Below are positions 45,850 to 55,566 of a stretch of DNA of 64,000 nucleotides, in pieces (position 1 is the first letter of the stretch; each line of letters begins with the position of its first letter). Source of the stretch: Synechococcus sp. MIT S9220. GTDB taxonomy: Bacteria; Cyanobacteriota; Cyanobacteriia; PCC-6307; Cyanobiaceae. A model generated the notes under the pieces. That model was not told the DNA's origin. It saw nothing but the letters and a program-made list of their open reading frames with translations, and did not search any database. The stretch spans positions 2,232,001-2,296,000 of the forward strand of contig NZ_CP047958.1 in the NCBI RefSeq assembly GCF_014304815.1, read 5' to 3'. Position numbers and translations under genes: made by a program.

Positions 45850-45985
45850 GTCTGCAGGTTCAACGATCTTCTGCAGCAAGCGGGCAAACGACTGTCAGTG
45901 CCGTAAATCCCAAAGAGAACAGAGTTCAACCAAGCCCCAGAACATCGTTCCAGGACTTGAAGTCAATCACTCGATCACCAAGCCA

Positions 45986-46444
45986 TCAGGCCTCAACACG
46001 CCAGGCCTGATCGGACGGGGACCAGTCATTGAGCTCAGAAGCCTGGAACCAGAGACCGATCTCAAACTGAGCGGTTTCAGGGGCATCAGAGCCGTGAATC
46101 ACATTGCGGCCGATATTGACAGCCAGGTCACCACGGATGGTGCCGGGCTCAGCCTCGAGGGGCTTGGTGGCACCGATGAGCTTGCGAGCACTGGCGATCA
46201 CACCATCACCTTCCCAGACCATGGCCACCACAGGACCAGACGTGATGAAATCGACCAGGCCAGCAAAGAAAGGACGCTCCTTGTGAACGCCGTAGTGCTG
46301 TTCAGCCAGATCGCGGCTGGGAGTGATCTGCTTCAGGGCAACCAGCTTGAAACCCTTGCTCTCGAAGCGGCCGAGGATTTCACCCACCAGCCCGCGTTGG
46401 ACACCATCGGGCTTGATGGCGATGAACGTGCGTTCGGTGGTCAT
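45986..46444 (-). CDS. ndk: nucleoside diphosphate kinase
   Basis: Equilibrates nucleoside di- and triphosphates through a phosphohistidine. It has [20 protein letters not shown] at the start, the Kpn-loop area and [20 protein letters not shown] with the active-site His. The length of 152 is standard. It is divergent from speA (138 bases between starts) and convergent with the repeat-protein gene. Confidence 0.97.
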   Translation of the reverse strand: MTTERTFIAIKPDGVQRGLVGEILGRFESKGFKLVALKQITPSRDLAEQHYGVHKERPFFAGLVDFITSGPVVAMVWEGDGVIASARKLIGATKPLEAEPGTIRGDLAVNIGRNVIHGSDAPETAQFEIGLWFQASELNDWSPSDQAWRVEA

Positions 46445-46582
46445 GAAAAGTCAGAATCAAGAAGCTTGCCATCTTCTGTGCTCAGCTACCCCCTTGGCAA
46501 GCAAGACAGGCACTTGCAGGTTTCTGCTGCTCTGAAGCAAGCTCCTTAGATTTGGCCCATTCATCACTGGGCTTTCTCACGC

Positions 46583-48562
46583 ATGGTGCTCGCCGACGCC
46601 AACCAACCAGGACGTGAGCAGAGCGACGAACAATCAGCGCCAACCACTGCCTGGAATATTCAGGACAGCTCCGAGCTCTATGGACTCGAACGTTGGGGGG
46701 ATCCTTACTTCTCCATCAATCTGCGCGGCCATGTAAGCGTGCAACCACGAGGAGAGCGTGGCGGAAGCCTGGACCTGGTGGAGCTGGTGAAAGGCCTGCA
46801 GGGCAGGAACCTCAACCTGCCGCTGCTGATCAGATTTGATGACATCCTCGAAGACCGGCTCGAGAGCCTCCATGCCGCCTTCGAGCGAGCAATCACCCGA
46901 TACGACTACAACGGCCGCTACCAGGGAGTCTTCCCTGTGAAATGCAACCAGCAATGCCACGTTGTGGAGGAGCTGGTGAGCTGCGGCAAGCGCTGGCACT
47001 TCGGACTGGAAGCCGGCAGCAAGGCAGAACTGCTCATTGCCCTGTCGCTCATTGACGATCCCGAAGCGTTGCTGATCTGCAATGGCTACAAAGATCAGCG
47101 ATATATCGAAACGGCGATCCTGGCCAGGCGCCTGGGCAGACGGCCCGTTGTCGTCATCGAACAAGCCGATGAAGTGCAACGGATCATTGATGCCAGCAGG
47201 GAACTCGGTGCTGCACCTCTGATCGGGATCCGCGCTCGGCTGTCGAGCCGAAGCACCGGCCGCTGGGGCAATTCGGTCGGTGACAAAGCCAAATTTGGGC
47301 TGCCGGTCCCCGAGATCCTCGCGACGGTCGAAGCCCTACGCGAGGCAGGTCTTCTCGACGAGCTGCGCTTACTCCACTTCCATGTCGGCAGCCAGATCAA
47401 TGACATCGGTGTGGTGAAGGACGCCCTGCAGGAGGCGTCCCGCATCTATGTGGAGCTTCACAAACTCGGAGCTCCGATGGGTTATCTGGATGTGGGAGGA
47501 GGACTGGGCATTGATTACGACGGCAGTCGCACAGCCACGGCCGCCTCGACGAACTACTCGCTTCAGAACTACGCCAACGATGTGGTCGCCACGGTCAAGG
47601 AAGGATGTGAACCCCACGACGTGGCCGTTCCGACTCTGGTGAGCGAAAGCGGGCGGGCCATCGCCAGCCATTTCTCTGTGCTGGTGTTCGACGTTCTCGG
47701 CACCGGCGGACTGCCCCACTCCACACCTTCACGCTCCGAAGAAGAATCTCTAATCGTGCGCAACCTTCACGACACTCTGGAGGGGATCAAGACGCTTCCT
47801 GATGACGGAAGCGCAGATATCTCACGACTGCAGGAAGCCTGGAACGATGCTCTCAAATTCAAGGACGATGCATTAGCTGCATTCAGGCTTGGCTATCTGA
47901 GCCTCACCGAACGCAGTCAGGCGGAACAACTCACCTGGGCCTCTGCACGGGCTCTGGTGGAAAGGCTCCCTGAGAACGCCGTACTCCCCGAAGAACTTCA
48001 AGCCTTACCGGCTGTTCTTGCACTCACCTATTACGCGAACCTATCGATCTTCCGCTCTGCGCCCGACACCTGGGCCATTGAGCAGCTCTTCCCTCTGATG
48101 CCAATCCACCGGCTGGCAGAGAAACCGACTGAGCTCGGCCACTTCGCTGATCTGACCTGCGATTCAGATGGTCGCCTGAACCGCTTCATTGCTGATGGAC
48201 GCAGCAAGCAACTTCTGGAGCTGCATTCCCTGCATTCAGATGAGCCGTATCTGATCGGGATGTTTCTTGGAGGGGCCTATCAAGAAGTGATGGGCAACCT
48301 GCACAACTTGTTCGGCACCACCGACGCAGTGCACATTCGTCTGGCACCCGGAGGCGACTACCAGGTGGATCACGTCGTGCGTGGCGACACCAACGCCGAG
48401 GTGCTGATGGCGATGGAACACAACCCGGAATCTCTGCTGGAACGTTTGCGTGTCGCCAGTGAGCGCTCCATCCGAGCGAACCAGCTCAAGATCGCCGAAG
48501 CGCGACGACTCATGGACCATCTTGAGATCAGTCTGCGCCAGAGCACCTACCTGCAGAACTGA
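46583..48562 (+). CDS. speA: biosynthetic arginine decarboxylase
   Basis: Decarboxylates arginine to agmatine, the first step of polyamine synthesis from arginine. A PLP enzyme of the alanine racemase/ODC fold with 659 residues, the usual length. Seen are YGLERWGDPYFSIN at the N-terminus, the PLP-lysine motif YQGVFPVKCNQQCHVVEEL, the phosphate-binding LHFHVGSQINDI and GGGLGIDYDGS, and YYANLSIFRSAPDTWAI. The MscS-cNMP gene starts 6 bases after its stop, so they may be co-transcribed. Confidence 0.96.
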   Translation: MVLADANQPGREQSDEQSAPTTAWNIQDSSELYGLERWGDPYFSINLRGHVSVQPRGERGGSLDLVELVKGLQGRNLNLPLLIRFDDILEDRLESLHAAFERAITRYDYNGRYQGVFPVKCNQQCHVVEELVSCGKRWHFGLEAGSKAELLIALSLIDDPEALLICNGYKDQRYIETAILARRLGRRPVVVIEQADEVQRIIDASRELGAAPLIGIRARLSSRSTGRWGNSVGDKAKFGLPVPEILATVEALREAGLLDELRLLHFHVGSQINDIGVVKDALQEASRIYVELHKLGAPMGYLDVGGGLGIDYDGSRTATAASTNYSLQNYANDVVATVKEGCEPHDVAVPTLVSESGRAIASHFSVLVFDVLGTGGLPHSTPSRSEEESLIVRNLHDTLEGIKTLPDDGSADISRLQEAWNDALKFKDDALAAFRLGYLSLTERSQAEQLTWASARALVERLPENAVLPEELQALPAVLALTYYANLSIFRSAPDTWAIEQLFPLMPIHRLAEKPTELGHFADLTCDSDGRLNRFIADGRSKQLLELHSLHSDEPYLIGMFLGGAYQEVMGNLHNLFGTTDAVHIRLAPGGDYQVDHVVRGDTNAEVLMAMEHNPESLLERLRVASERSIRANQLKIAEARRLMDHLEISLRQSTYLQN

Positions 48563-48567
48563 GCGCC

Positions 48568-50046
48568 ATGACTCTGACTCTGAGCCTTCTGGTCATCGTG
48601 GCACTTCTGACGGTCCATCGGGTTTGCAAACGCCAGAAGCTCAGCCCGCCGCCTTTGCGAATGCCTTTGATTGCAGCGATCGGCATCCCCTTGTTGAGCA
48701 AGCTGGCTGAAATCGTCAGCTACGGCGGTCTGCCGGTTTTGCAGAATTCACTGGCAGCAGCCATCACGCTGCTCTGGGCTCTGAGCCTGATTCGCATCCT
48801 GAACTGGGGCATCCTGCAGATTCCCGCTGAGCTGGGCTGGTGGAAACCCACCGCCAAGATCCTGCGAGACCTGCTCACCCTTGCAGTGATCACTGTCGTA
48901 ACGATGGTGGTGATTCACCGAGATTTCCGCGTCAATCTTGTTGGCTTGGCAGCCACCTCGGCCGTCGTCACCGCCGTCATCGGTCTTGCCGCTCAAGAGA
49001 CCCTGAAAAATTTGTTTGCAGGGATCTCGCTACAGGTTGACTCGCCCTTTGAAGAAGGTGACTGGATTGATCTGGATTCAGCAACCGGCGTCGTGACATC
49101 GCTGCGTTTAATGACTACCCGAGTGCGCGGACTGGATGGCTCAATCACCGTGGTACCGAACAGCCGCATTGCCGTGGAAGGGCTGCGCCGGTTCAAACCT
49201 GAAGAACCTGTGGGACAGATGATCGATGTGGGATTGGACTACAGCCTGCCTCCAAGACAGGCGATCCAGCTGCTGCAACAAACTCTTCAACACAACCGCA
49301 AGGTGCTCCATCAACCCACTCCCAAAGTTTGGGTATCGTCCTTTGAAGACAGCTCAATCACCTACCGCTTGCTGACCTGGCAAAGATCACCACTGGAATT
49401 GCGCCAACTGAAAAGCACAGTGCTTGAACAGATTTGGTATGCCCTGCATCGCATTGACCAGTCAATTCCCTATCCAATCCGAGACGTTCGCACCAAACCA
49501 AGCCAAGCCAAGTTGCCATCAAGCGACATTACGTTGGAGCAAAAACAAAGCCTGCTGGCCTCAACAGAAATCTTCGGTCATCTCAATGAGCAGCAGCTTG
49601 CCATGCTGGCGGACCAGGCAAGCTGCGAGACCTTTGCACCCGGCGAATCGGTCGTTAGGCAAGGAGAGCGCGGTGACAGTCTTTATCTCGTGGTTCGAGG
49701 CACACTGGAGGTGTTTCAAGCAAGCGCCAACAGCTCCACCAGCCATCCAAGTCGATACGTCTCAGATCTTGAGGTCAGTGACACCTTTGGTGAAATGGCA
49801 CTCTGCACCGGTAAAGCACGTTCAGCGAGTGTGATCTGCAAGAGCGAATGCATCTTGATCGAGATCGAACGCAAACACCTTCTGCCACTGCTCGAAGAAC
49901 AGCCTGAAATTCTCGAAACCATGGGATCGATCATGGCCGCACGCCGACAGCAGCTCAAAGCGAACCAGCAGCAACGTGCTGAGTCCCGGCGCCTCGCGTT
50001 GATCGCACGCATGCAAAAGCTTTTTAACCTCCGGAGAGGGGACTAA
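48568..50046 (+). CDS. MscS-type mechanosensitive channel with C-terminal cNMP-binding domain
   Basis: A 492-residue protein. The N-terminus has three or four membrane helices (LSLLVIVALLTVHRV, AAITLLWALSLIRIL, LLTLAVITVVTMVVI and VGLAATSAVVTAVIGLAAQ), the last being the pore-lining helix, followed by the MscS beta domain with SPFEEGDWIDL and VVPNSRIAVEG. A cNMP-binding domain occupies about 335-460; its phosphate cassette FGEMALCTGKARSASV keeps Glu409 and Arg418, so cAMP or cGMP binding is likely. Cyclic-nucleotide-gated MscS relatives are known from other bacteria, including cyanobacteria. It lies between speA and the convergent crp gene. Confidence 0.9.
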   Translation: MTLTLSLLVIVALLTVHRVCKRQKLSPPPLRMPLIAAIGIPLLSKLAEIVSYGGLPVLQNSLAAAITLLWALSLIRILNWGILQIPAELGWWKPTAKILRDLLTLAVITVVTMVVIHRDFRVNLVGLAATSAVVTAVIGLAAQETLKNLFAGISLQVDSPFEEGDWIDLDSATGVVTSLRLMTTRVRGLDGSITVVPNSRIAVEGLRRFKPEEPVGQMIDVGLDYSLPPRQAIQLLQQTLQHNRKVLHQPTPKVWVSSFEDSSITYRLLTWQRSPLELRQLKSTVLEQIWYALHRIDQSIPYPIRDVRTKPSQAKLPSSDITLEQKQSLLASTEIFGHLNEQQLAMLADQASCETFAPGESVVRQGERGDSLYLVVRGTLEVFQASANSSTSHPSRYVSDLEVSDTFGEMALCTGKARSASVICKSECILIEIERKHLLPLLEEQPEILETMGSIMAARRQQLKANQQQRAESRRLALIARMQKLFNLRRGD

Positions 50047-50066
50047 TCACTCAGACCAAAGAGGCA

Positions 50067-50753
50067 TCAGGAAATCAGACCACGCTTGAGAAGCGGCTTG
50101 AGATCAGCCAGACGCAAGCGGCCGTTCTGCTCAGTGATCGTTCCGCGAGAACGCAGCTTGCTCAGGGTGCGTGAAGCCGTCTCCCTGGCCAGACCGGCCA
50201 GAAGCGCAATCTCCCTCTGTGCCAATGGAGGGAGTTCCGCCTGCAGGTCCTGACCTACTGAGCTTTTGCGCGCCAGGTATGCCAACCCATCGAGCAGTCG
50301 AGTGGTGGCATCGGCGCTCTGCAGAGCAAAACGCTGGTTGAGATCACGCAGTCGGCCAGCCTCCAAACGTGCCAGCGCCAACGCGAATGGTGCGAGCTGA
50401 CCCAGCAGCGAGGCAAAGGGAGCCGATCGCATCTTGATCAGATGCAGAGGCGTCAGAGCAACCACATCGGCGGAGCGTGAAGCACCATCCAGTACGGCCA
50501 TCTCGCCAAAAACGTCTCCTTGCCCCAGCAGCGACATGATCACCTCATCCCCGTCAGCTGTATAGGTGCGCACCTTGGCCAAGCCATCACGGATCACAAA
50601 CAGTGATTCGCCCCAATCCTGTTCCATCAAGATCACCTGATCAGGCTGATGAGTGGTCTCGCGATAACGATCAAGCAATAGCGTCAGCTGTTCGACCGGC
50701 AGGCAAGCGAACAGGGGCATGGATCCAAGGTCCTCAGGCGTGAGCGCAGACAT
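50067..50753 (-). CDS. Crp/Fnr-family transcription regulator, probable cAMP receptor
   Basis: From the ATG at 50753 the product has 228 residues: a cNMP-binding domain (about 10-130), a long dimerisation helix and a C-terminal winged helix (about 150-228) with the Crp helix-turn-helix LPPLAQREIALLAGLARETA and SRTLSKLRSRGTI. The phosphate cassette FGEMAVLDGASRSADV keeps Glu84 and Arg93, and no Fnr-type cysteine cluster is present, so cAMP is the probable ligand. NtcA is excluded because its cassette differs. The frame open to 50786 is less likely. It is a good candidate to bind the operator at 43313. Divergent from the cyclase at 51058, with a gene remnant between. Confidence 0.88.
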   Translation of the reverse strand: MSALTPEDLGSMPLFACLPVEQLTLLLDRYRETTHQPDQVILMEQDWGESLFVIRDGLAKVRTYTADGDEVIMSLLGQGDVFGEMAVLDGASRSADVVALTPLHLIKMRSAPFASLLGQLAPFALALARLEAGRLRDLNQRFALQSADATTRLLDGLAYLARKSSVGQDLQAELPPLAQREIALLAGLARETASRTLSKLRSRGTITEQNGRLRLADLKPLLKRGLIS

Positions 50754-50861
50754 CGTTGATAAGGAATGCGACCGGAAGAAAGGCAAGCCACAAGATCACC
50801 ATGACGATGTTGACATCAAGCCGCAACCGATTCTGCCAACGCAGAACGTTCGGGTCTAAGG

Positions 50862-51061
50862 AGCTTCGAAGAGTTGGTGATGCAGCAGGACACACCGACT
50901 GAACGCGTGCTAGCCGTGCAGGGGGATGACCTTCAGCAAGCCCAACCTATGACAGCGATCTGGTGATGAAACTGCTGGCACTGATTTTGGAGGGTCTAAA
51001 GGCACTCTTCAGTACTGCTGAGCAGCCAAGGCCTCTTGCGCAGAAACTGAACCAGTCATGA
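50862..51061 (+). pseudogene. decayed cNMP-binding protein gene
   Basis: Translation gives EELVMQQDTPTERVLAVQ then GDDLQQAQP and, after a frame change near 50947, YDSDLVMKLLALILEGLKAL ending at TGA 51059. The intact gene at 56329 has VLIQQDTPAVRVLIVQ, KADDLLKAS and YDSDLVMELLAL in the same order, followed later by ILEALGAL. So most of the cNMP domain is lost by internal deletions and one frameshift. The remnant runs into the cyclase start codon. Confidence 0.8.
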
Positions 51062-52944
51062 GCAGACCATCTCTTCGGCAATGGCTGCATCGCAACAGCA
51101 CCGTCCTGATCCTCAGTGGTGTGGTCGCCGTGAGCGGTGGACTAAGCAGCGCCTGGCTGACCAGCGTGGAGTTGCGTTTTGCCGGCATGGTGCAGGAAAC
51201 CCGCGGACTCCGGCCAGTGCCAGATCGATTGATGATCGTGGCCATTGACGACTTCAGCCTGCAGCAGGCAGCGAATGTGGATCTCAGCGACGATCCGCTG
51301 CTGCAAAGCCTGAGCCAATGGCCCTGGCCTCGACAAATCCATGCCACGGTGCTGGATCGCCTGATCGAGGCAGGAGCGACTGTGGTGGGTTTCGACCTGC
51401 TCTTTGAATCGCCCAGCAGCCATGGAGAGACAGACGATGCGGCATTTGCCGAGGCCCTACAACGTCATCGTGAGCAGGTGGTTCTTGGCGTTCAGGTTCT
51501 CAGCACCCGGGGACCCGTTGCAGGGATGTCCCTTCTGGATGTCACGCCAGGCCTGCGGCCTGCTGACCAGCCGCTGCATCGAGGACTGCTCAATGGCGAA
51601 CCGGACAGTGATGGAGTGATCCGACGCCGTCCGGGGCAGGTCACTCAGTCGATGCGTGAACAGCTGAATGCTTCAATTCCAGATGGCCTGGCCATCGCGC
51701 TGCTCAGGAAACAGAAGGAGTCCGCCGATCTCAGCATCCACAGCCGCGACCTGCTGGATCCTTACGGTCCGCCAAGGACGATTCCAACCCTCTCCATCTG
51801 GGAACTGCTTGAACCGCAGGCCTATGCATCAATCAAGAAGTCCGGGCGGCTGCGCAATGCCCTGATTCTTGTGGGACCGACTGCAGCCGTGTTGCAAGAT
51901 CGCCATCCCGCCGTGTTCTCAGGAGCGGAGGGCATGCCGGGAGTTGAACTGCATGGGACGGAACTGGCCAACCGTCTTGAATCACGTTCACTGCGCTGGA
52001 TCCCTGCACCTCCTGGATGGAACCTGGTGATGGCAATGCTGGTGCTAGTCACCGGGGTGTGCGCGGCCCGGTTTGAACGACCACTACCTCGCCTGGGCTT
52101 GCTGCTGGTCGCCGCAGGGCTTTTGGTCGCAGGCAGTGCAGGTCTGATCGTCTGGGGCGGCCTTCTGCTGCCGGTTCTAGGGGTAGCGGGAAGCCTGGGA
52201 GTCACGGGGATCGTGACGAGTGCCGATGCAACCGTGCGACTGCAGTGGCAGCGCCGACGTCTGCGCCGCACGCTCGGTCGATATCTATCTCCTGCCGTGG
52301 CCGCAGTGATCTCTGAACAGCCTGAAGAAGCCGATCAACTTCTAGGCGGGCAGTTAACAGACGTGGTGATCTTAATGAGCGACATCCGTGGATTTACAGC
52401 CTTCACACAGGAGATGACAAAGCAAGGGAACGTCAAACAACTGGTCGATCGACTCAACACCTACTTCAGCGAAGTGGTGGATGCAGTGCATTCAGAAGAA
52501 GGCACGGTCGACAAATTCATCGGCGATGCCGTGCTCGCGGTATTTGGGGCACCACTTCAGAAAACAAGCAGCACCAATGTGCTGGCTGCGGTCAAAACGG
52601 CAATCGCTTTACAGCAACGACTCGCCATTCTCAATCGTGCCTGGATCGCCGAAGGGCAATCACCATGGGATCAGGTGGTGGTACTCAGTTACGGCTGGGT
52701 TGTGAGCGGCAACATCGGCTGCGCCAGCCGAATGGACTACACCGTGATCGGCGATGCCGTGAATACAGCCAGCCGCTTGGAGGCGATTGCCAAGCAATGC
52801 GGCCAAGCAATTGTGATGAGTGCTGCGGTGGCGGAACATCTAGACGGCGACTGGCCTCTACAGGACCTGGGGACATTTCCTATCCGTGGGCAAGACGATC
52901 AACGGGTGTTCGCACTCAAAACTGACACTAAAGAGCACACCTAG
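51058..52944 (+). CDS. second CHASE2-domain adenylyl cyclase, class III
   Basis: A 628-residue paralogue of the cyclase at 38594. It has an N-terminal helix (STVLILSGVVAVSGGLSSAW), a CHASE2 domain (LMIVAIDDFSLQQA, WPWPRQIHATVLDRLIEAG, GFDLLFESPS), three membrane helices (about 320-390) and a cyclase domain with the metal aspartates in LMSDIRGFTAFT and KFIGDAVLAVFG, the adenine-selecting Lys/Asp in VDKFIGD and MDYTVIGD, and AVNTASRLEA. All catalytic residues appear intact, so cAMP production is expected. The gene is followed 47 bases later by a FecR-domain gene; in the first pair the order is reversed. Its ATG overlaps the last codons of a decayed cNMP gene. Confidence 0.92.
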   Translation: MSRPSLRQWLHRNSTVLILSGVVAVSGGLSSAWLTSVELRFAGMVQETRGLRPVPDRLMIVAIDDFSLQQAANVDLSDDPLLQSLSQWPWPRQIHATVLDRLIEAGATVVGFDLLFESPSSHGETDDAAFAEALQRHREQVVLGVQVLSTRGPVAGMSLLDVTPGLRPADQPLHRGLLNGEPDSDGVIRRRPGQVTQSMREQLNASIPDGLAIALLRKQKESADLSIHSRDLLDPYGPPRTIPTLSIWELLEPQAYASIKKSGRLRNALILVGPTAAVLQDRHPAVFSGAEGMPGVELHGTELANRLESRSLRWIPAPPGWNLVMAMLVLVTGVCAARFERPLPRLGLLLVAAGLLVAGSAGLIVWGGLLLPVLGVAGSLGVTGIVTSADATVRLQWQRRRLRRTLGRYLSPAVAAVISEQPEEADQLLGGQLTDVVILMSDIRGFTAFTQEMTKQGNVKQLVDRLNTYFSEVVDAVHSEEGTVDKFIGDAVLAVFGAPLQKTSSTNVLAAVKTAIALQQRLAILNRAWIAEGQSPWDQVVVLSYGWVVSGNIGCASRMDYTVIGDAVNTASRLEAIAKQCGQAIVMSAAVAEHLDGDWPLQDLGTFPIRGQDDQRVFALKTDTKEHT

Positions 52945-52991
52945 TCAGAAACAAATCAGTAACAACAGTCTGTGTTCAAGCGTTCATCCAC

Positions 52992-54791
52992 GTGTTTAAA
53001 AAGCTGTTGACTATCGCTTGCGCAGCAGTTCTGATGCCTGCGGCAGCTGAGGCAGCTCCGTTCAACAGCGCCACGATCCGACGCATCATCGATGGCAGAG
53101 AAGTATTCATCGACCGGCGAGAAGCAACCGTTGATGACACCGCAGACCGTGGCCAGGAAGTCAGCACCGGCAGCAGCAGGGCTGAAGTGCTATTTGACCG
53201 ACGAGCGCTTGGCTTTCTGGGAAACAACAGTCTGATCCGCCTTGGAGAAGACTGCTTTCGCCTGGATCGCGGCCAGGTGCTGGTCAATGGACCCCAAAAC
53301 ACTTGTCTAGGAACAAAAGTGCTGGGAATCCGCGGCACCACCTATGTGCTGAGCGTGAAGGACAACGGCAGCTATGAGCTTGCAGTGCTGAGCGGCGAAG
53401 CCACCGTTGGTGATGCAGCCGAAAATCCAGTAAAGGACAGCTCTCCAGACATCCTCTCGATGTACCCCACGCTGAATCCGGTGATCGGCTTCGGATCTAG
53501 TGCTTGGGGTAGCAATGCATCAGGCGAGAGCCTTGGAGAAGCAGCAGGGCTCATCCTTGGTGACGCTTCCTTTTTTATGCCGCTCAGTCAGAGCTTGGGA
53601 AGCAATCTCCTGTACAGCTACACCACCGCCAGCAGCAATTTTGATGGCGCCTGGGGTGCAAGCACTGAATTGGGATACAAGTGGTTCAACCCTGATAACA
53701 GAAGCATCAGTTCAGTGTTGATGGGATACGACGGCTGGGATAGCGCTGGCTGTTTTCAGTCTCAAGTTGCACTAGGAGGTCTTTGGCAAAAGGGGCGCTG
53801 GCAGTTCGGGGTGAACGGCGGGATTCCTCTGGATCAATGCGTCAACAACCTCGGATATGCGATTGGTCAGATCGGCATCCCCATCGCCGACGTTGGAAAC
53901 CAATCCATCACCCTGTCACTCTCCCCTTATGTGCTCCATGGGATTGGCGAATCATTTGGAGGAGGACGGATTGGCGTGAATGTCCCAATCGGCAATCAGG
54001 TGATGCTTTCGACCTACGGCCAATACGACAATCTTCTTGACACCGTGATCGGCGGACAGATCAGTTACAGATTTGCCACCAAGGGAGGATTTGTAAACGA
54101 TCCAAACCTGCAGCGATCAACAGCCTCATCTCCGATGCCATGGCAAGCCAAGGAATTCAACACAAGCAGTCCTGTGCAAATTGCAATGGGGCATCGACGC
54201 GACAGCTCTCCATCTCAAGCTGATCCTGCAGAGAAGGTGCAAATTCCAGAAATAACCAACCTGATCGGCAATACAAACGCAGTAGTGCAACTCAAAGCTG
54301 GTGAAGAGGCAACCTTCAGCCCCGACGGTATGTTGCTGAGTCAGAAAATGATGAGCAAAGATCGCTTCTCACAATTGATCATCGAGACTATGAGTGGCCA
54401 GAACCTTCTGCCTGAAAGCCACGCAATCAATCTGGTTTACCAGCAGCTTTATGGAGTACCTAATAGCACACTGCTGTCGATTCTGGGATCGGACTGGCTA
54501 ATCGCAGCCAGAACACCCTATCCACGTCTTCGCGGAGCCAACAATCTTGTTGTTCCGAACAATAAGTTGCCCAAGGAAGAGAAAGAGGAAGAGACAGAGA
54601 CAGCGAAAACATATGTTTGCAGCACTTCTGGCAACTCCTTCCAGTATTTCCAGAGTGGAAATGTATCGGGAGTCAGCAATATCACTGACGCCACTAAGTT
54701 CCAAACTACAGAGTCAAACACCACTGGCTCCTGCAGTGGGAAACTTGCAGGATCCAATGGAATGGAAACAACATCGCCGGAGTTCATCTAA
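52992..54791 (+). CDS. exported FecR-domain protein fused to a beta-barrel-like region
   Basis: A 599-residue protein starting at GTG 52992 with a signal peptide (LLTIACAAVLMPAAAEAAP). The FecR domain (about 25-140) shows STGSSRAEVLFDRRALGFLG, the Cys pair in EDCFRL and QNTCLG, VLGIRGTTYVLSVK and LAVLSGEATV, clearly related to the protein at 37839. It is followed by about 220 residues of alternating strands (LGYKWFNPDNRSI, LGGLWQKGRWQFGVNGGIP, ISYRFATKGG) that look like an outer-membrane beta-barrel of the inverse-autotransporter kind, then a low-complexity C-terminus containing an acidic/basic run near residue 525. By inference it links the outer membrane or cell surface to the neighbouring cyclase. 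Confidence 0.8.
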   Translation: MFKKLLTIACAAVLMPAAAEAAPFNSATIRRIIDGREVFIDRREATVDDTADRGQEVSTGSSRAEVLFDRRALGFLGNNSLIRLGEDCFRLDRGQVLVNGPQNTCLGTKVLGIRGTTYVLSVKDNGSYELAVLSGEATVGDAAENPVKDSSPDILSMYPTLNPVIGFGSSAWGSNASGESLGEAAGLILGDASFFMPLSQSLGSNLLYSYTTASSNFDGAWGASTELGYKWFNPDNRSISSVLMGYDGWDSAGCFQSQVALGGLWQKGRWQFGVNGGIPLDQCVNNLGYAIGQIGIPIADVGNQSITLSLSPYVLHGIGESFGGGRIGVNVPIGNQVMLSTYGQYDNLLDTVIGGQISYRFATKGGFVNDPNLQRSTASSPMPWQAKEFNTSSPVQIAMGHRRDSSPSQADPAEKVQIPEITNLIGNTNAVVQLKAGEEATFSPDGMLLSQKMMSKDRFSQLIIETMSGQNLLPESHAINLVYQQLYGVPNSTLLSILGSDWLIAARTPYPRLRGANNLVVPNNKLPKEEKEEETETAKTYVCSTSGNSFQYFQSGNVSGVSNITDATKFQTTESNTTGSCSGKLAGSNGMETTSPEFI

Positions 54792-54839
54792 CCATTGCTA
54801 GAAGGGAAGAACAACATCGATAGTTAGTCTCAACAACTA

Positions 54840-55502
54840 ATGCAAATCAACCTCGGAGAACGATTGCAGAGCCTGAAGATGCTAGTCAGTCTGGCGGGCT
54901 TTCTGAAAAGCCCCGGCTCTCTGGACAGCGTCCTCGCTGTTGGCGCCAGCTTGAAAGACAGCCCGCTTGCCGAACAGATGACCCGCCATCTGTTGGACAA
55001 TCCTGACTTCGCACAACTGGTGAGCGACGGTTGGCGCCCGCAGCCGATTGACTTGTCGGCACTCCAGAAACTTCCTGCCGGAACGCTCGGTCGCTGTTAC
55101 TCCGATCAGCTGATTAGCCAGGGAATTACTCCCGACACGCTGATCGACCCTTCACCCATCAGCGATGAGCGTGGTTACATCACACATCGCCTCAGGGAGA
55201 CCCATGACATCACGCATGTGCTGACTGGATTTGGAATCGATGGCGTCAGTGAACTGGGCCTTCAGGGATTCAACCTCGCCCAAAATCGATCGCCTCTGGC
55301 GGTGATGCTGATCTTCGGAGGAATGCTCACGGCACTACAGAACAATGAACCTTTGGCTCCGATGCTTCGCGCACTAGCGAGAGGATTCCAGATGGGACTG
55401 GATGCCGAGCTTGTGATCTCCCGCAAACTGGAAGAAGGCTGGGGTCGTCCCCTCAACGAGTGGCGCAGTGAGCTGAAGCTTCCTGAACAAATCCCAGACT
55501 GA
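54840..55502 (+). CDS. Coq4-like protein
   Basis: A 220-residue soluble protein. The motif RETHDITHVLTGFGIDGVSE matches the metal-binding HDxxHxxxG-x-E signature of the Coq4 family, which takes part in ubiquinone head-group chemistry in eukaryotes and proteobacteria. Cyanobacteria make plastoquinone rather than ubiquinone, so the local role is uncertain; Coq4-like proteins occur in several cyanobacteria. The sequence starts MQINLGERLQSLKMLVSL and has a hydrophobic helix LAVMLIFGGMLTAL. It lies in line with the FecR and cNMP genes, 48 bases after the first, and may be co-transcribed. Confidence 0.8.
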   Translation: MQINLGERLQSLKMLVSLAGFLKSPGSLDSVLAVGASLKDSPLAEQMTRHLLDNPDFAQLVSDGWRPQPIDLSALQKLPAGTLGRCYSDQLISQGITPDTLIDPSPISDERGYITHRLRETHDITHVLTGFGIDGVSELGLQGFNLAQNRSPLAVMLIFGGMLTALQNNEPLAPMLRALARGFQMGLDAELVISRKLEEGWGRPLNEWRSELKLPEQIPD

Positions 55503-55566
55503 TCCTTCAAGCACACGGGCGCTATCGCACGAATAGAAGTATCACGGAGAGATCAACGGTGAAGCC

